DNA of 64,000 bases from Bacillota bacterium (GCA_015059435.1 SVAJ01000002.1:124001-188000), one strand, 5' to 3'; shown: positions 37,224-47,229, numbered from the stretch's first letter. Translations and numbers: made by a program. The notes: generated by a model from the letters alone, not told the origin.

Positions 37224-38597
37224 ATGAAAATAAAAGATAATATTAATAAGAATATATTTAGAGGTTATGATATTAGAGGTATTTATCCTACTGAATTAGA
37301 TGAAGATAGTGTTTATACAATTGGGCTTGGATTTGGTAGTTATATAAAAAGTATTGGTAAAACTACTTGTGTTGTTGGTCATGATAATAGACTTAGTAGT
37401 CCTAGTTTATATGAGGCTTTGATAGAAGGAATTAAAAGTACAGGTATTGATATAATTTCATTAGGTCTTTGTACTACACCAATGTATTATTATGCGTGTA
37501 TTAAATTACAAATATATAGTGGTGTTATGGTTACTGCTTCACATAATCCAAAAGATGATAATGGATTAAAATTTGCTTTTGATGAGTCTGGTAATTGTAA
37601 AGGTCAGGAGATACAAGACTTTTTAGATTATATTTTAAAGGGAGAATTTTCTACTGGTATTGGTAATGTTACTTCTTATGATATTACTAATGATTATTTA
37701 GAACTATTTAGAAAAAATTTAAAATTTGGTGATAGAAGAGTAAAAGTTGTTATTGATCCAGGAAATGGAACTACTAGTATCATAGCAGAAAAATTACATG
37801 AATTATTTCCAATAGATTTTGTAGTAATTAATGGTGAAAGCGATGGAACATTCCCTAATCATCATCCTGATCCTTGTGTTGAAGATAATCTTGATCAGTT
37901 AAAAAGAAAAGTACTAGAAGTTGGCGCTGATTTAGGACTTGGTTATGATGGTGATGGAGATAGAATGGGTCTTATTTCTAATAGTGGAAAATTTATTCCA
38001 ACTGATAAGTATATGATTATATTTATTAGAGATATGTTTAATCGAGTAGAAAAGAAAGAATTTTTATATGATGTTAAATGTTCTAAGAGTTTAAAAGATG
38101 AAATTGAAAAATTAGGTGGTAAAGGAATTTGTTATAGGACAGGTAATTCTTATACTAAAGCAGCTGTTAGAGATATGAATTTACCTTTTGGTGGAGAATT
38201 ATCAGGACATGTATATTTTAGGGATAAATGGCCTGGATTTGATTCAGGACTTTATGCTGGCCTTAGAATGTTAGAACTTTTATCTAATAATGATAAAACA
38301 GTTGATGAATTATTAGAAGGAATTAATAATTATTATTCAACACCAGAAATTAAAGTTTCATCAAGTGATGATGTTAAATTTGGTGTTGTAGATAAAGTAT
38401 TAGAATATATTAAAAGTAAAAATTATAGTTATCTTGATATAGATGGAGCTAGAGTAGAATTTGATGATAGTTGGGCATTAATTAGAGCTTCTAATACAGG
38501 ACCTAATTTAACATTAAGATTTGAAGCTACTACTAAAGAAAGATTAGAAGAGTTACAACAGGAATTTATGGAGGTAGTTAATGAGTACAACAAGTAA
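37224..38597 (+). CDS. phosphomannomutase/phosphoglucomutase
   Basis: An alpha-D-phosphohexomutase that interconverts hexose-1- and -6-phosphates. Motifs in order: NIFRGYDIRGIYP, active serine loop TASHNP, metal loop GLGYDGDGDR, GGELSGHVYF (sugar binding) and a C-terminal phosphate-binding RASNTGPNLTLRFEA. 457 aa is typical of AlgC/ManB-type enzymes rather than GlmM. It may supply sugar nucleotides for glycosylating surface proteins or polysaccharide (inference from the pilin context). Its end overlaps the next gene by 17 bases. SD taggagg. Confidence 0.94.
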   Translation: MKIKDNINKNIFRGYDIRGIYPTELDEDSVYTIGLGFGSYIKSIGKTTCVVGHDNRLSSPSLYEALIEGIKSTGIDIISLGLCTTPMYYYACIKLQIYSGVMVTASHNPKDDNGLKFAFDESGNCKGQEIQDFLDYILKGEFSTGIGNVTSYDITNDYLELFRKNLKFGDRRVKVVIDPGNGTTSIIAEKLHELFPIDFVVINGESDGTFPNHHPDPCVEDNLDQLKRKVLEVGADLGLGYDGDGDRMGLISNSGKFIPTDKYMIIFIRDMFNRVEKKEFLYDVKCSKSLKDEIEKLGGKGICYRTGNSYTKAAVRDMNLPFGGELSGHVYFRDKWPGFDSGLYAGLRMLELLSNNDKTVDELLEGINNYYSTPEIKVSSSDDVKFGVVDKVLEYIKSKNYSYLDIDGARVEFDDSWALIRASNTGPNLTLRFEATTKERLEELQQEFMEVVNEYNK

Positions 38598-39270
38598 GAG
38601 AGCATACACATATAAACTTAATTTAATAGCGGCTAATATTTTTAGTATTGTAATATTTGTATTAATTATGGCATTTACTTTTATGATTGTTGGTGAAATA
38701 TCTTTTGTTGGTGATAATTTTGCGTTATTTATGGTTATTATGTTCTTATATTTAATATTACATGAAATATTACATGGTATAGGGTATATTATTGGTGGAA
38801 CAAAGATTAAAAATACAAAATATGGTATTTGTCTAGAAAAAGGCTTTTTATATGCGATGGTAATGCAAGAAATAAATAAAAAGAATATTTTAATATCTTT
38901 ACAAATGCCATTTATGGTCATTGGAGTAATTACTTATGTAATAGGAATTATCTTTCATTTAGATTTACTTGTAGTTCTATCAATAGTTAATTTAATGGGA
39001 GCATCTATGGATTTAATGATGTTTTTATACATATTAAAATTACCTAAAGATGTTACTTATAGTGAATCTGGTAAAAATGATGAGTTTGTTTTAATATCAA
39101 AAGAAGATTTGTCGAAGAAAAAGAGTATGTTTTTTAAAGTAGTAAGTGTTAAAGAGTATAAGAAAGAAGATTATGTATTTAAAAATTTTAAAAGATTTGA
39201 AATTAGTAAATTTTCGATAGTATTTTTTCTAATATTATTACTTGATTATATAGTTATGACTCTTTTATAA
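38581..39270 (+). CDS. DUF3267-type putative zinc metalloprotease
   Basis: A 229-residue membrane protein with four predicted helices. It has an HEILH motif (HExxH) in MFLYLILHEILHGIGYIIGG and a later NLMGASMDLMMFLYILKLP, the layout of DUF3267 site-2-protease-like proteins. Such proteins are predicted intramembrane or membrane-tethered proteases, with unproven substrates. The ATG at 38581 has the SD ggaggtagtta inside the end of the mutase gene, so translation is coupled. Downstream terminator present. Confidence 0.82.
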   Translation: MSTTSKRAYTYKLNLIAANIFSIVIFVLIMAFTFMIVGEISFVGDNFALFMVIMFLYLILHEILHGIGYIIGGTKIKNTKYGICLEKGFLYAMVMQEINKKNILISLQMPFMVIGVITYVIGIIFHLDLLVVLSIVNLMGASMDLMMFLYILKLPKDVTYSESGKNDEFVLISKEDLSKKKSMFFKVVSVKEYKKEDYVFKNFKRFEISKFSIVFFLILLLDYIVMTLL

Positions 39271-39286
39271 GAGTCATAATTTTTTT
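39256..39286 (+). terminator. intrinsic terminator
   Basis: Hairpin atgactct/agagtcat with loop TTTATA; T-run after aat. Confidence 0.85.
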
Positions 39287-39375
39287 GTCTAATTTTACAG
39301 TTAATTTTTAATAATTAGATTTTATTAATTTCTTTTATGTTATAGTTATTATATGTTAATGATACAGGAGGATAT

Positions 39376-41409
39376 ATGGCAATTAGTGAGAATGATTATA
39401 TTAAGGAAAAAAAGATTTTAAGTAAAGTTAATAGTTTATTAGATGAGACTCTTGATGATTTAGGATGTAGTGTTTCTACTGATATAGAGGAATTACGTGA
39501 ATTTAAAAAAGTAGTGTGGTCTGATGCTCATAGTTTTGATTCCGGTGATATAGAGCAAGCTCGTAGTATGACTGCAGTAGAGGAGTCACGTGCATTACAG
39601 AAGCAAGAGTATTATAAAAGATTAAAGAGTATAGAAGATAAACCTTATTTTGCATCTATTGTATTTAAAGATCATGAAGATAATTCGATACATAATATTT
39701 ATATGTCTTTAACTTATTTAAAAGATGATGATTCTAATAATATTTTATATGATTGGAGAAGTCCTATTTGTAGTTTATTTTATGATTATGAAACAGGTCC
39801 GTGTGAGTACAATGCTCCAGGTGGGAAAATATTTGGTGAATTAAAAAGAAAAAGACAATATAAAATAGAAGATAGAAAGCTTGTTGGAGTATTTGATAAT
39901 TCATTAAATATAGATGATGAAGTATTACAAGAAGTTTTAGCTACTGAATCAAGTGAAAGGATGAAGAATGTTGTTAATACTATTCAACAAGAACAAAATA
40001 AAGTTATTAGAAATTTAGAAGATAATAATTTAATAGTACAGGGTATTGCTGGTTCTGGTAAGACTACTGTAGCTTTACATAGAATAGCTTTTTTACTTTA
40101 TCGATTAGAAAGGCTTAATAGTAATAATGTACTTATTTTTTCACCTAATAATATATTTACTGATTATATATCAGATGTATTACCATCATTAGGAGAGGCT
40201 AATACATTACAAACAACTTTTTCAGATTATTTATCTAATTTTATTACTGAATATAAAGATGTAGAAACATATACTGATTTTTTATCTAGATATTATTCTA
40301 ATGATGAAGAATATTTAGAATTAATTAAATATAAACAGAGTGATGAGATTATTTTAGATTTAGATCATTATTTAAAAGATTATGTAAGTAGAGCTAAAAT
40401 AGTTAATTCTTTCACAGAAGGTGAATTTAATTATGTTGATAAAGAAGATATTAATGAAATGATTCATTATAAGTATAATAGAATGCCTTTATTTGAAAGG
40501 ATGGATGAAATTTCTAAAAAGTTATCAGCTAATTTTTATAAAGGAAGTAGTAAGAAAGTTAAAACATTTGCTAAGTTATTGAGAGAAAATGCTAATTTTA
40601 AGAAAGATTATATTGATGTATATAAAGAGTTTTGGAATAGTGCGTATTGTAAAATAAGAGTTCCTATGGCTATTATTAATAAGTTTATTAAAAAAGATGT
40701 TATTAATTATGAAGATGCTTTATTATTTGCTTATGTAAAAGGTACATTAGAAGGTTTTATATATGAAGGTAATATAAAACAAGTTATTATAGATGAAGCA
40801 CAAGATTATAATAAATTACAATATAAAATTATAAATAAAATATTTAGAAGAGCAGAGTTTACAATACTTGGAGATGTTAATCAGAATATTAATCCATATT
40901 ATAAATATGAATCATTAATGGAATTAAGTGATTTATTTAGAGGAGATACTAGATATATAGAATTATTAAAAACTTATAGATCTTCTCCAGAAATAATAGA
41001 GTTTACTAATAAAATTTTAAATCTTAATCATGTTAATGCAATTAGAAGAGATAATAATAAACCTGTTATTGTTCGAAAGAATATTAATGATTTAAAGGAA
41101 TCTTTGATTAGAGATATTAATTATTTAAAGTCTAATTATAAGAGTACGGCTATTATTACTAAAGATGATAAAACAGCAAAAGAACTTTATAATTTATTGA
41201 AGGATAGTATTGATATTTCTTTAGTTGGTATTGATTCTAAGAATTTCAAGAAAGATTTAATTATAATACCAGCATATACTTCTAAAGGGTTAGAATTTGA
41301 TAGTGTAATTATATATAATGATAGAAATCATTCATATAGAAGTAATGAGAGAAATTTACTTTATGTGGCTTGTACTAGGTGTCAACATGAATTAATTATC
41401 TATAATTAA
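39376..41409 (+). CDS. HelD-type UvrD-like helicase
   Basis: An SF1 ATPase of 677 residues resembling HelD, the factor that removes and recycles RNA polymerase in Firmicutes. Features: an N-terminal coiled-coil region, Walker A GIAGSGKTTVALHRIAFLLY at about residue 222, the HelD-like FSPNNIFTDYISDVLPSLGE, Walker B IIDEAQDY, LKTYRSSPEI, and C-terminal SKGLEFDSVI and YVACTRCQHEL. A DNA-repair helicase is the alternative. It stands between prepilin-like genes 1 and 2 with its own SD (caggagg). Confidence 0.9.
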   Translation: MAISENDYIKEKKILSKVNSLLDETLDDLGCSVSTDIEELREFKKVVWSDAHSFDSGDIEQARSMTAVEESRALQKQEYYKRLKSIEDKPYFASIVFKDHEDNSIHNIYMSLTYLKDDDSNNILYDWRSPICSLFYDYETGPCEYNAPGGKIFGELKRKRQYKIEDRKLVGVFDNSLNIDDEVLQEVLATESSERMKNVVNTIQQEQNKVIRNLEDNNLIVQGIAGSGKTTVALHRIAFLLYRLERLNSNNVLIFSPNNIFTDYISDVLPSLGEANTLQTTFSDYLSNFITEYKDVETYTDFLSRYYSNDEEYLELIKYKQSDEIILDLDHYLKDYVSRAKIVNSFTEGEFNYVDKEDINEMIHYKYNRMPLFERMDEISKKLSANFYKGSSKKVKTFAKLLRENANFKKDYIDVYKEFWNSAYCKIRVPMAIINKFIKKDVINYEDALLFAYVKGTLEGFIYEGNIKQVIIDEAQDYNKLQYKIINKIFRRAEFTILGDVNQNINPYYKYESLMELSDLFRGDTRYIELLKTYRSSPEIIEFTNKILNLNHVNAIRRDNNKPVIVRKNINDLKESLIRDINYLKSNYKSTAIITKDDKTAKELYNLLKDSIDISLVGIDSKNFKKDLIIIPAYTSKGLEFDSVIIYNDRNHSYRSNERNLLYVACTRCQHELIIYN

Positions 41410-41430
41410 AAATATATAATTATAGTTATT

Positions 41431-41461
41431 TGATAAATGCAATTTGTATTTATCATTTTTT
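41431..41461 (+). terminator. terminator after helD
   Basis: Hairpin tgataaat/atttatca followed by a T-run. Confidence 0.75.
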
Positions 41462-41516
41462 GTTTTATTTAGTAATATTTAGTGATATAATAAAAGAAGA
41501 TAGTAGGTGCTTTATT

Positions 41517-43625
41517 ATGAAAAATGGAATTAATAAGAATGGTTTTACATTGATAGAATTGTTAGTAGCAATGAGTATAATGGGAATACTATTAGTAATG
41601 ACTATTCCTAGAATTAGTAATATGCGTAGAGAGTATGAAGTTAAAAAGTATGAAACTTATGCTAAGTCAGTGGAAAGAGCAGCTAAATTATATACAGAAA
41701 GTCATTCTAAAGAAATGTTTGGTCATCAAGATAGTGGATGTTATACTGTAAAATATAATGATCTTAAGAGTTCTAATTTAATAAAAAAGTATGTTGATGA
41801 TGGTGGATATTGTAGTGTAGAAGATTCTAATACTTTTGTTACTGTTAGAAAAATAGGTGATCAGTATGAGTATAATACTGCAATTAAATGTTATAACAAA
41901 AGTAGAAAAGAAATGTTAAATTGGTCTGTTAATAAAGATGAATGTAAAATAGATCCAGATACTGATGGACCTACATTAGAAATAGTGTTTAATGGTGCTG
42001 ATTCTACTCATTGGGTTAATTTGAATGAAACTACTGTTTCTGTTAAAATTAAATTACATGATAAATCTGGTTTTTGGGCGAATCAAACAGTAAAATATCA
42101 TTGGCATAATAATAGTACTAATGAAGATTATCCGACTAGAGTATTAGAATTTGGTAATAAAAGAGCAATTAAGCCAGAGGATTTAATTAAAAATATTCCT
42201 AATAAGTATATTCCACGTGATAGTGGAGAATTAAAATTAATTGTTGAACCTGATACATCAAATGATAGAACAGGAATTAAGGATTATTTAGGTAATTCGA
42301 CTAATGCAAGTGAGACTAAAATTTTAAAAGTTGATTTAACAGCTCCAAGTGTACCAACTTCGCAGGTTAAGTCATATGGTGATACAGGAAATACTTTTAC
42401 GATAGGTGAAAATATTTGGTCTAAAGTTACTTTATGGTGGGGTAATTTTAGTGCAACAGATGGTCAATCTGGAATTGATCATTATGAGTATTCTGAAGGG
42501 TGTACTGGAGCTAAATCCGATAATTTAGCGTCTTATTATTTATATGATCATAATAAAAATACTTATTATTGTATAAGAGCAGTGGATAAGGTTGGAAATA
42601 TTGGGGATTGGAGTAGTCCTTATTACTTTAATGTTGATTTGAATGATCCTAATGTTCCTACTTCAACTGTTAATATTGATGGACATTGGCTTGGTCCTAA
42701 TGGTGTTCCAGCTAATCCTAATCAAAAAACTCCTATAACTAGTCTTTCAAAGGATTCATATAGTTGTTCTGATTATTGGTGGGGAGACTTTACGGCTACT
42801 GATAATGGACCTTCTGGAATTGATCATTATGAGTATTTAGAAAACTGTGATACAAATAATATTCCTAGAGAATTGTCTCCTTCATATCATTATGCCACTG
42901 TTACTAGTAGAAAATATTGTATAAGATCAGTTGATAAAGCTGGTCGTCCTAGTCAATGGTCACAGCCATACAAATTTAAAGTGTGTAAGTGCAAAATGGG
43001 ACAATGTGATACTGGTGATACTACTACAACTAATTGTACAACTACTACAACTTACAGTGATTGGTCTAAGTGTTCACAGAACTGTGGCTCAAAGGGCGTT
43101 CAAACTAGAACTGTAACTACTAGATCTTCTTGTGAAAATAGATCATATTCAACAACGGAATCTAGAGCATGCAATAGAAAAGATTGTTTTAGTGTAACAA
43201 CAAGTAATTATCATATATGCCCATCTGATCAGAATAGACCTTCAGCATCTACTTGTAGTAGTAGATGGTATCAATATGATAGTTTTGAAGTTAATGTGAC
43301 ATCTGTAAATAGAGCTAAAGTTAATATAAAAGCAACTATAGGTATGAATAATACTTCAGTTACTGTTGATGGTATGTGTTCTGGTAGACGAATATGTATT
43401 GCTAAATCTAATAGTGATAGTTGTATTGAGGAGATAGGAACATTTAATGTTGGTTCTTCAAGTTGGTTGGCTAGGGGTGCAGAAAAAACCTTCTCAAAAA
43501 CTGTTACTGTTCGTGATTATGATAAAGGTAATTATAGAGTTGTGGTAGAGTCTACTGGTTGTAGTAGTACTAAGTTTAGATTTTTAACTTTAAATAAAAC
43601 TACTGCGTTTAATGTAAATTATTAA
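41517..43625 (+). CDS. giant prepilin-like surface protein 2 with TSP1-like module (702 aa)
   Basis: A type IV prepilin N-terminus, KNG|FTLIELLVAMSIMGILLVM, with Glu5. It shares the pilin core (YAKSVERAAKLY, GHQDSGC, SSNLIKKY) with proteins 1 and 3. Two Ig/FnIII-like modules follow, each with WWG(N/D)F(S/T)ATD, HYEY and a CIR(A/S)VDK motif. Residues about 510-558 look like a thrombospondin type-1 repeat: WSKCSQNCG, then G-V-Q-T-R and three further Cys. The tail is a Cys-containing beta region. Start ATG 41517 follows agtaggtg; the upstream frame has no SD. Preceded by TGaTATAAT near 41484. Confidence 0.92.
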   Translation: MKNGINKNGFTLIELLVAMSIMGILLVMTIPRISNMRREYEVKKYETYAKSVERAAKLYTESHSKEMFGHQDSGCYTVKYNDLKSSNLIKKYVDDGGYCSVEDSNTFVTVRKIGDQYEYNTAIKCYNKSRKEMLNWSVNKDECKIDPDTDGPTLEIVFNGADSTHWVNLNETTVSVKIKLHDKSGFWANQTVKYHWHNNSTNEDYPTRVLEFGNKRAIKPEDLIKNIPNKYIPRDSGELKLIVEPDTSNDRTGIKDYLGNSTNASETKILKVDLTAPSVPTSQVKSYGDTGNTFTIGENIWSKVTLWWGNFSATDGQSGIDHYEYSEGCTGAKSDNLASYYLYDHNKNTYYCIRAVDKVGNIGDWSSPYYFNVDLNDPNVPTSTVNIDGHWLGPNGVPANPNQKTPITSLSKDSYSCSDYWWGDFTATDNGPSGIDHYEYLENCDTNNIPRELSPSYHYATVTSRKYCIRSVDKAGRPSQWSQPYKFKVCKCKMGQCDTGDTTTTNCTTTTTYSDWSKCSQNCGSKGVQTRTVTTRSSCENRSYSTTESRACNRKDCFSVTTSNYHICPSDQNRPSASTCSSRWYQYDSFEVNVTSVNRAKVNIKATIGMNNTSVTVDGMCSGRRICIAKSNSDSCIEEIGTFNVGSSSWLARGAEKTFSKTVTVRDYDKGNYRVVVESTGCSSTKFRFLTLNKTTAFNVNY

Positions 43626-43656
43626 AAGAACAAGTATTAACGCTTGTTCTTTTATT
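43624..43656 (+). terminator. terminator after prepilin-like gene 2
   Basis: Hairpin aaagaacaag/cttgttcttt with T-rich tail. Confidence 0.85.
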
Positions 43657-43719
43657 TATATTTTTTTAAATATAATAAAATTTTATGATATAATGGTGTT
43701 ATAAAAATAGGAGGCGTAT

Positions 43720-45933
43720 ATGAAGAATGTGAGAAAGAAATATGGCTTTACATTGATAGAGTTATTAGTTGCAATGACAATAATGGGGATATTATTAGTT
43801 ATTGCTATACCAAGAGTAAATAATATGCGTAGAGAGTATGAAATTAAAAAGTACGAGACTTATGCAAAATCAGTGGAAAGAGCAGCAAAATTATATACAG
43901 AAAGTCATTCTAAAGAAATGTTTGGTCATCAAGATAGTGGTTGTTATATTGTTAAATATAGTGATCTTAAGAGTTCTAATTTAATAAAAAAGTATATTGA
44001 TGATGGTGGATATTGTAGTGTAGAAGATTCTAATACTTTTGTTACTGTTAGAAAAATAAGTGATCAGTATGAATATGATACAGCTATTAAATGTTATAAT
44101 AAAAACGATAAAATTGTGTTGAGTAAAGAACTTGATTCAGATAATTGTAAGATAGATCCAGATACTACTGGACCTGCTATTTCAGTTACACTTATTAAGT
44201 CGTCTACTGCAGAGTGGATTAGTTTAGATAGTTCAACTGTTGATGTAGAAGTTAAATTAGAAGATAATTCTGGATTTTGGGCAAATCAAACAGTAAAATA
44301 TCATTGGCATAATAAGGCTACAGGTGAAGATTATCCAACTAGAACATTATATTTTAAAAATGAACGTAGTACTAAAGATAAAGTGTTAACAAAGAAAATT
44401 CCTAGAAAATATCTTCCAAATGGTGAAATTGAGGGAGAACTTGAGTTAGTTGTTGAACCTGATACATCAAATAATAGAACAGGAGTTAAAGATTATTTAG
44501 GTAATTCAACTACTACAAGTGTTAAAAAAACATTAAAAGTTGATAATAAAGCTCCAAGTGTACCAACTTCAGAAATTAGAGTTAATAATAGTACTGGAGC
44601 ACTTAGATCAAATAGTAATAGTTGGACAAGTGAGACACGTTGGTGGGGTAATTTTAAATCTACTGATTATGGTTCTGAAATTAAACGATATGAATATTTA
44701 GAAGGCTGTAGTGGAACTGCTGTTAGAACATTGAATGGACCTTATACATATAGTTTTAATAAAAATACTACATATTGTATAAGAGCTGTAGATAATGTGG
44801 ATAATGTAAGTAGCTGGAGTAGTGCATATTACTTTAAAATTGATAAGACTGATCCTGCTATTAAAATAACGGCTCATACTGGTGAATATACAAATGATAA
44901 CAGATGTGTTAGTACAGGAACTAATTATAGTTATGGTAGTTGGTCTAGAGCTGCGTGTATTACATATACAGTAGAGGTTACTGATAATAATTTATCTAAT
45001 GTTACTTATAGTAAAAATGGATATGGTAATAATGATAGTGGTTCTATATCTTTTAGTAATGGAAAAGCTACTTGGAATGGTTATATGAGAGCTGAAGGTA
45101 CTGGTACTTTAACTATTAATGCTAAAGATGCAGCTAATCGTACCGCAACTTCATCAATTGTAATGAAATTAGATCGTACAAAACCAAATGTCATATCTAT
45201 TAGTAATCCATGTTCTAATACATGTTGTGCTAAAACTGATAATGGTTATAAAATGACTATAAGTTCTAGTGATAGTGGTTCAGGAATATCTTACTGGCAA
45301 AGAAGAAAAGATGAAGATACTGATGATTTTAGTACATATGAAAATTCTGCTGTTAATCAATATACAACGGCTGCATTTAAAAAGGCATATGATGGTACAG
45401 TATCGTTTAAAGTATGCGATGTTGCAGGTAATTGTAGGGTAGGACAAACTAATTTAGAAATTGGAAATCCTTGTCCATCAACAGCTCCATCTTTAACGAC
45501 TTCTGTAAAAACTGTTTGTGCTTGTGGTAGTTGTAAAGATAAAAAATCTAGTTACCAAGTACAAGTTTCTGGTTGTGATATAGGAGAAGGAAAAATAGGT
45601 AATGTTGTTGGTAAGTTTTCTAAGAAGAGTGTATCTACTGCAAATGATGGTCATATAGAAGTTGTATTAAATTGGCATATATGGCAAGGAAGTGCAACAT
45701 GGATTGGTACTGGATATTATGTATATCTCCATTGCCCTGGATGTTCTAGTGATACCCAAACTGTTACATTAAAAAATGATAGACCTGATTCATGGGGAGG
45801 TGGATCTGATCACAGTGGTCAAGTAACGCTTCACTTTCCGAAGAAAAAGGGAACATATTCAATTACTGTAGATGGTAATTCTAGTGATCCAAGTTTTGAT
45901 ATGGACTTCCCTAAATTTATTACAATTAAGTAA
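43720..45933 (+). CDS. giant prepilin-like surface protein 3 (737 aa)
   Basis: A prepilin N-terminus, KKYG|FTLIELLVAMTIMGILLVI, and the same pilin core as protein 2, almost residue for residue through SVEDSNTFVTVRKI. Then a module close to that of protein 1 (SVPTSEIRVNNSTGALRSN), an Ig-like module (VTDNNLSNVTYSKNGYG ... NAKDAANRTATSS) and a third with SSSDSGSGISYW. The Cys-rich C-terminal domain has CPSTAP, VCACGSCKDKK and HCPGCSSD, then ends in beta-strands. It has its own promoter-like tatgatataat and SD aggaggcg, and is expressed toward the flippase gene. Confidence 0.93.
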   Translation: MKNVRKKYGFTLIELLVAMTIMGILLVIAIPRVNNMRREYEIKKYETYAKSVERAAKLYTESHSKEMFGHQDSGCYIVKYSDLKSSNLIKKYIDDGGYCSVEDSNTFVTVRKISDQYEYDTAIKCYNKNDKIVLSKELDSDNCKIDPDTTGPAISVTLIKSSTAEWISLDSSTVDVEVKLEDNSGFWANQTVKYHWHNKATGEDYPTRTLYFKNERSTKDKVLTKKIPRKYLPNGEIEGELELVVEPDTSNNRTGVKDYLGNSTTTSVKKTLKVDNKAPSVPTSEIRVNNSTGALRSNSNSWTSETRWWGNFKSTDYGSEIKRYEYLEGCSGTAVRTLNGPYTYSFNKNTTYCIRAVDNVDNVSSWSSAYYFKIDKTDPAIKITAHTGEYTNDNRCVSTGTNYSYGSWSRAACITYTVEVTDNNLSNVTYSKNGYGNNDSGSISFSNGKATWNGYMRAEGTGTLTINAKDAANRTATSSIVMKLDRTKPNVISISNPCSNTCCAKTDNGYKMTISSSDSGSGISYWQRRKDEDTDDFSTYENSAVNQYTTAAFKKAYDGTVSFKVCDVAGNCRVGQTNLEIGNPCPSTAPSLTTSVKTVCACGSCKDKKSSYQVQVSGCDIGEGKIGNVVGKFSKKSVSTANDGHIEVVLNWHIWQGSATWIGTGYYVYLHCPGCSSDTQTVTLKNDRPDSWGGGSDHSGQVTLHFPKKKGTYSITVDGNSSDPSFDMDFPKFITIK

Positions 45934-47229
45934 TTAAGAGCTAGGAATAGCTCTTTTTACTTTGTAATAACTATATATAGTTACAATTATTACATTAATA
46001 CTAATAGCGATTATTAATCCCCATAATTTAATTTTTAAAAGAGATAATACAATTAATAAAATAGTTCTTATAATTACTCCTATAGTCGTCGCTTTCATAG
46101 CATCCCTATTTTTACCCATAGCTTCTAGTGAAAAAGAAAGTGGGGCTTGTATATATTGAAATAGACATATAGGGGCTAATAGTCTTATATATTCTATTCC
46201 TTCGTTTGTATTATAAATTAAATTTAAAAATAATTTTGGAAATATTAAGAAAAGTATTGTTACGGGTATACCGATTATTAAAGAGTATGATATTGCTTGT
46301 TTTATTTTTCTTTTAACTACTGAATAATTTTTATTTGAATATTCTTTTGATACTACTGGTAATAAAGCTTGGGAAATTGCTAATGTAAAGAAAGAAGGGA
46401 GTAATAGAAGGGGCATAACATATCCTGATAATATTCCATATTCTGTAGTTATAAATTTATTTGTATATCCAAGGTTTATAAGGGTGGATGTTAAGAGTAT
46501 GGGCTCTAGGAAATATCCAATACTTCCAATTAATCTACCGGTAGTATTTGGTATTCCTATAGATAGAGATTCCTTTATATATAATTTATTTGGTTTTAAA
46601 TCTTGTTTTTTTATAGTTATATTTTTAGGTAGAAATAATATAAGAATTAGAATTGATATTGTTTCACTTATTATATTTGATATTATGATAAAAAATATTG
46701 TGTAAGATAATCCTTTATTTATTATTAGAGGAATTCCTATTATCATTGATAATAATCTAGTAATATCTTCTAATAAGTTAGATATAACGTGTGGAATCAT
46801 TTTTTCTTTACCAAAAAAGTAACTTCTACAGATATTTGAAATAGAAGTAAATGGTATTACAAAGGCAATTCCTAGTATTGGGAGATATGTTCTTTGATCA
46901 TGGAGTAAATTTTCTGATAAATATGGGGCTATTATAAAGATTATTATTATAAGAATTATATTTATTATTAATGATATTGGTATTAATGAAAAAAATAGTT
47001 TAATATTATTTTTCTTTTCTTCTGCAACTAATTTAGAAATAGCTATGGGTAGACCAAATTGAGCCATACTAATAAATAGAGAAAAGGTTGGTAGAATCAT
47101 CATATATAATCCTAGTCCTTCTGTACCAATAAGTCTACTCATAACTATTTTTATAAGCATTCCTAGTATTTTTGTTAGAAGTCCTCCTAGTAGAAGAATA
47201 ATCACAGAAGTTTTAAAATTATTTTTCAT
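45934..47229 (-). CDS. MATE/MOP-superfamily lipid flippase (SpoVB/MurJ-like)
   Basis: A 431-residue protein with about 12-14 membrane helices, of the polysaccharide-transporter (MviN/SpoVB) type. Opens FKTSVIILLLGGLLTKILGMLIKIVMSRLIGTEGLGLYMMILP, with FGLPIAISKLVAEE and later LEAMGKNRDAMKA. Such proteins flip lipid-linked sugars; in spore formers SpoVB and in others YtgP/MurJ-like carry lipid II. Which substrate applies here is open. It is slightly short for SpoVB. It converges with prepilin-like gene 3, sharing a terminator. Confidence 0.87.
   Translation of the reverse strand: MKNNFKTSVIILLLGGLLTKILGMLIKIVMSRLIGTEGLGLYMMILPTFSLFISMAQFGLPIAISKLVAEEKKNNIKLFFSLIPISLIINIILIIIIFIIAPYLSENLLHDQRTYLPILGIAFVIPFTSISNICRSYFFGKEKMIPHVISNLLEDITRLLSMIIGIPLIINKGLSYTIFFIIISNIISETISILILILFLPKNITIKKQDLKPNKLYIKESLSIGIPNTTGRLIGSIGYFLEPILLTSTLINLGYTNKFITTEYGILSGYVMPLLLLPSFFTLAISQALLPVVSKEYSNKNYSVVKRKIKQAISYSLIIGIPVTILFLIFPKLFLNLIYNTNEGIEYIRLLAPICLFQYIQAPLSFSLEAMGKNRDAMKATTIGVIIRTILLIVLSLLKIKLWGLIIAISINVIIVTIYSYYKVKRAIPSS
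45936..45958 (+). terminator. terminator after prepilin-like gene 3
   Basis: Hairpin aagagct/agctctt with loop AGGAAT, then a T-run; lies over the 3' end of the converging gene. Confidence 0.8.
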
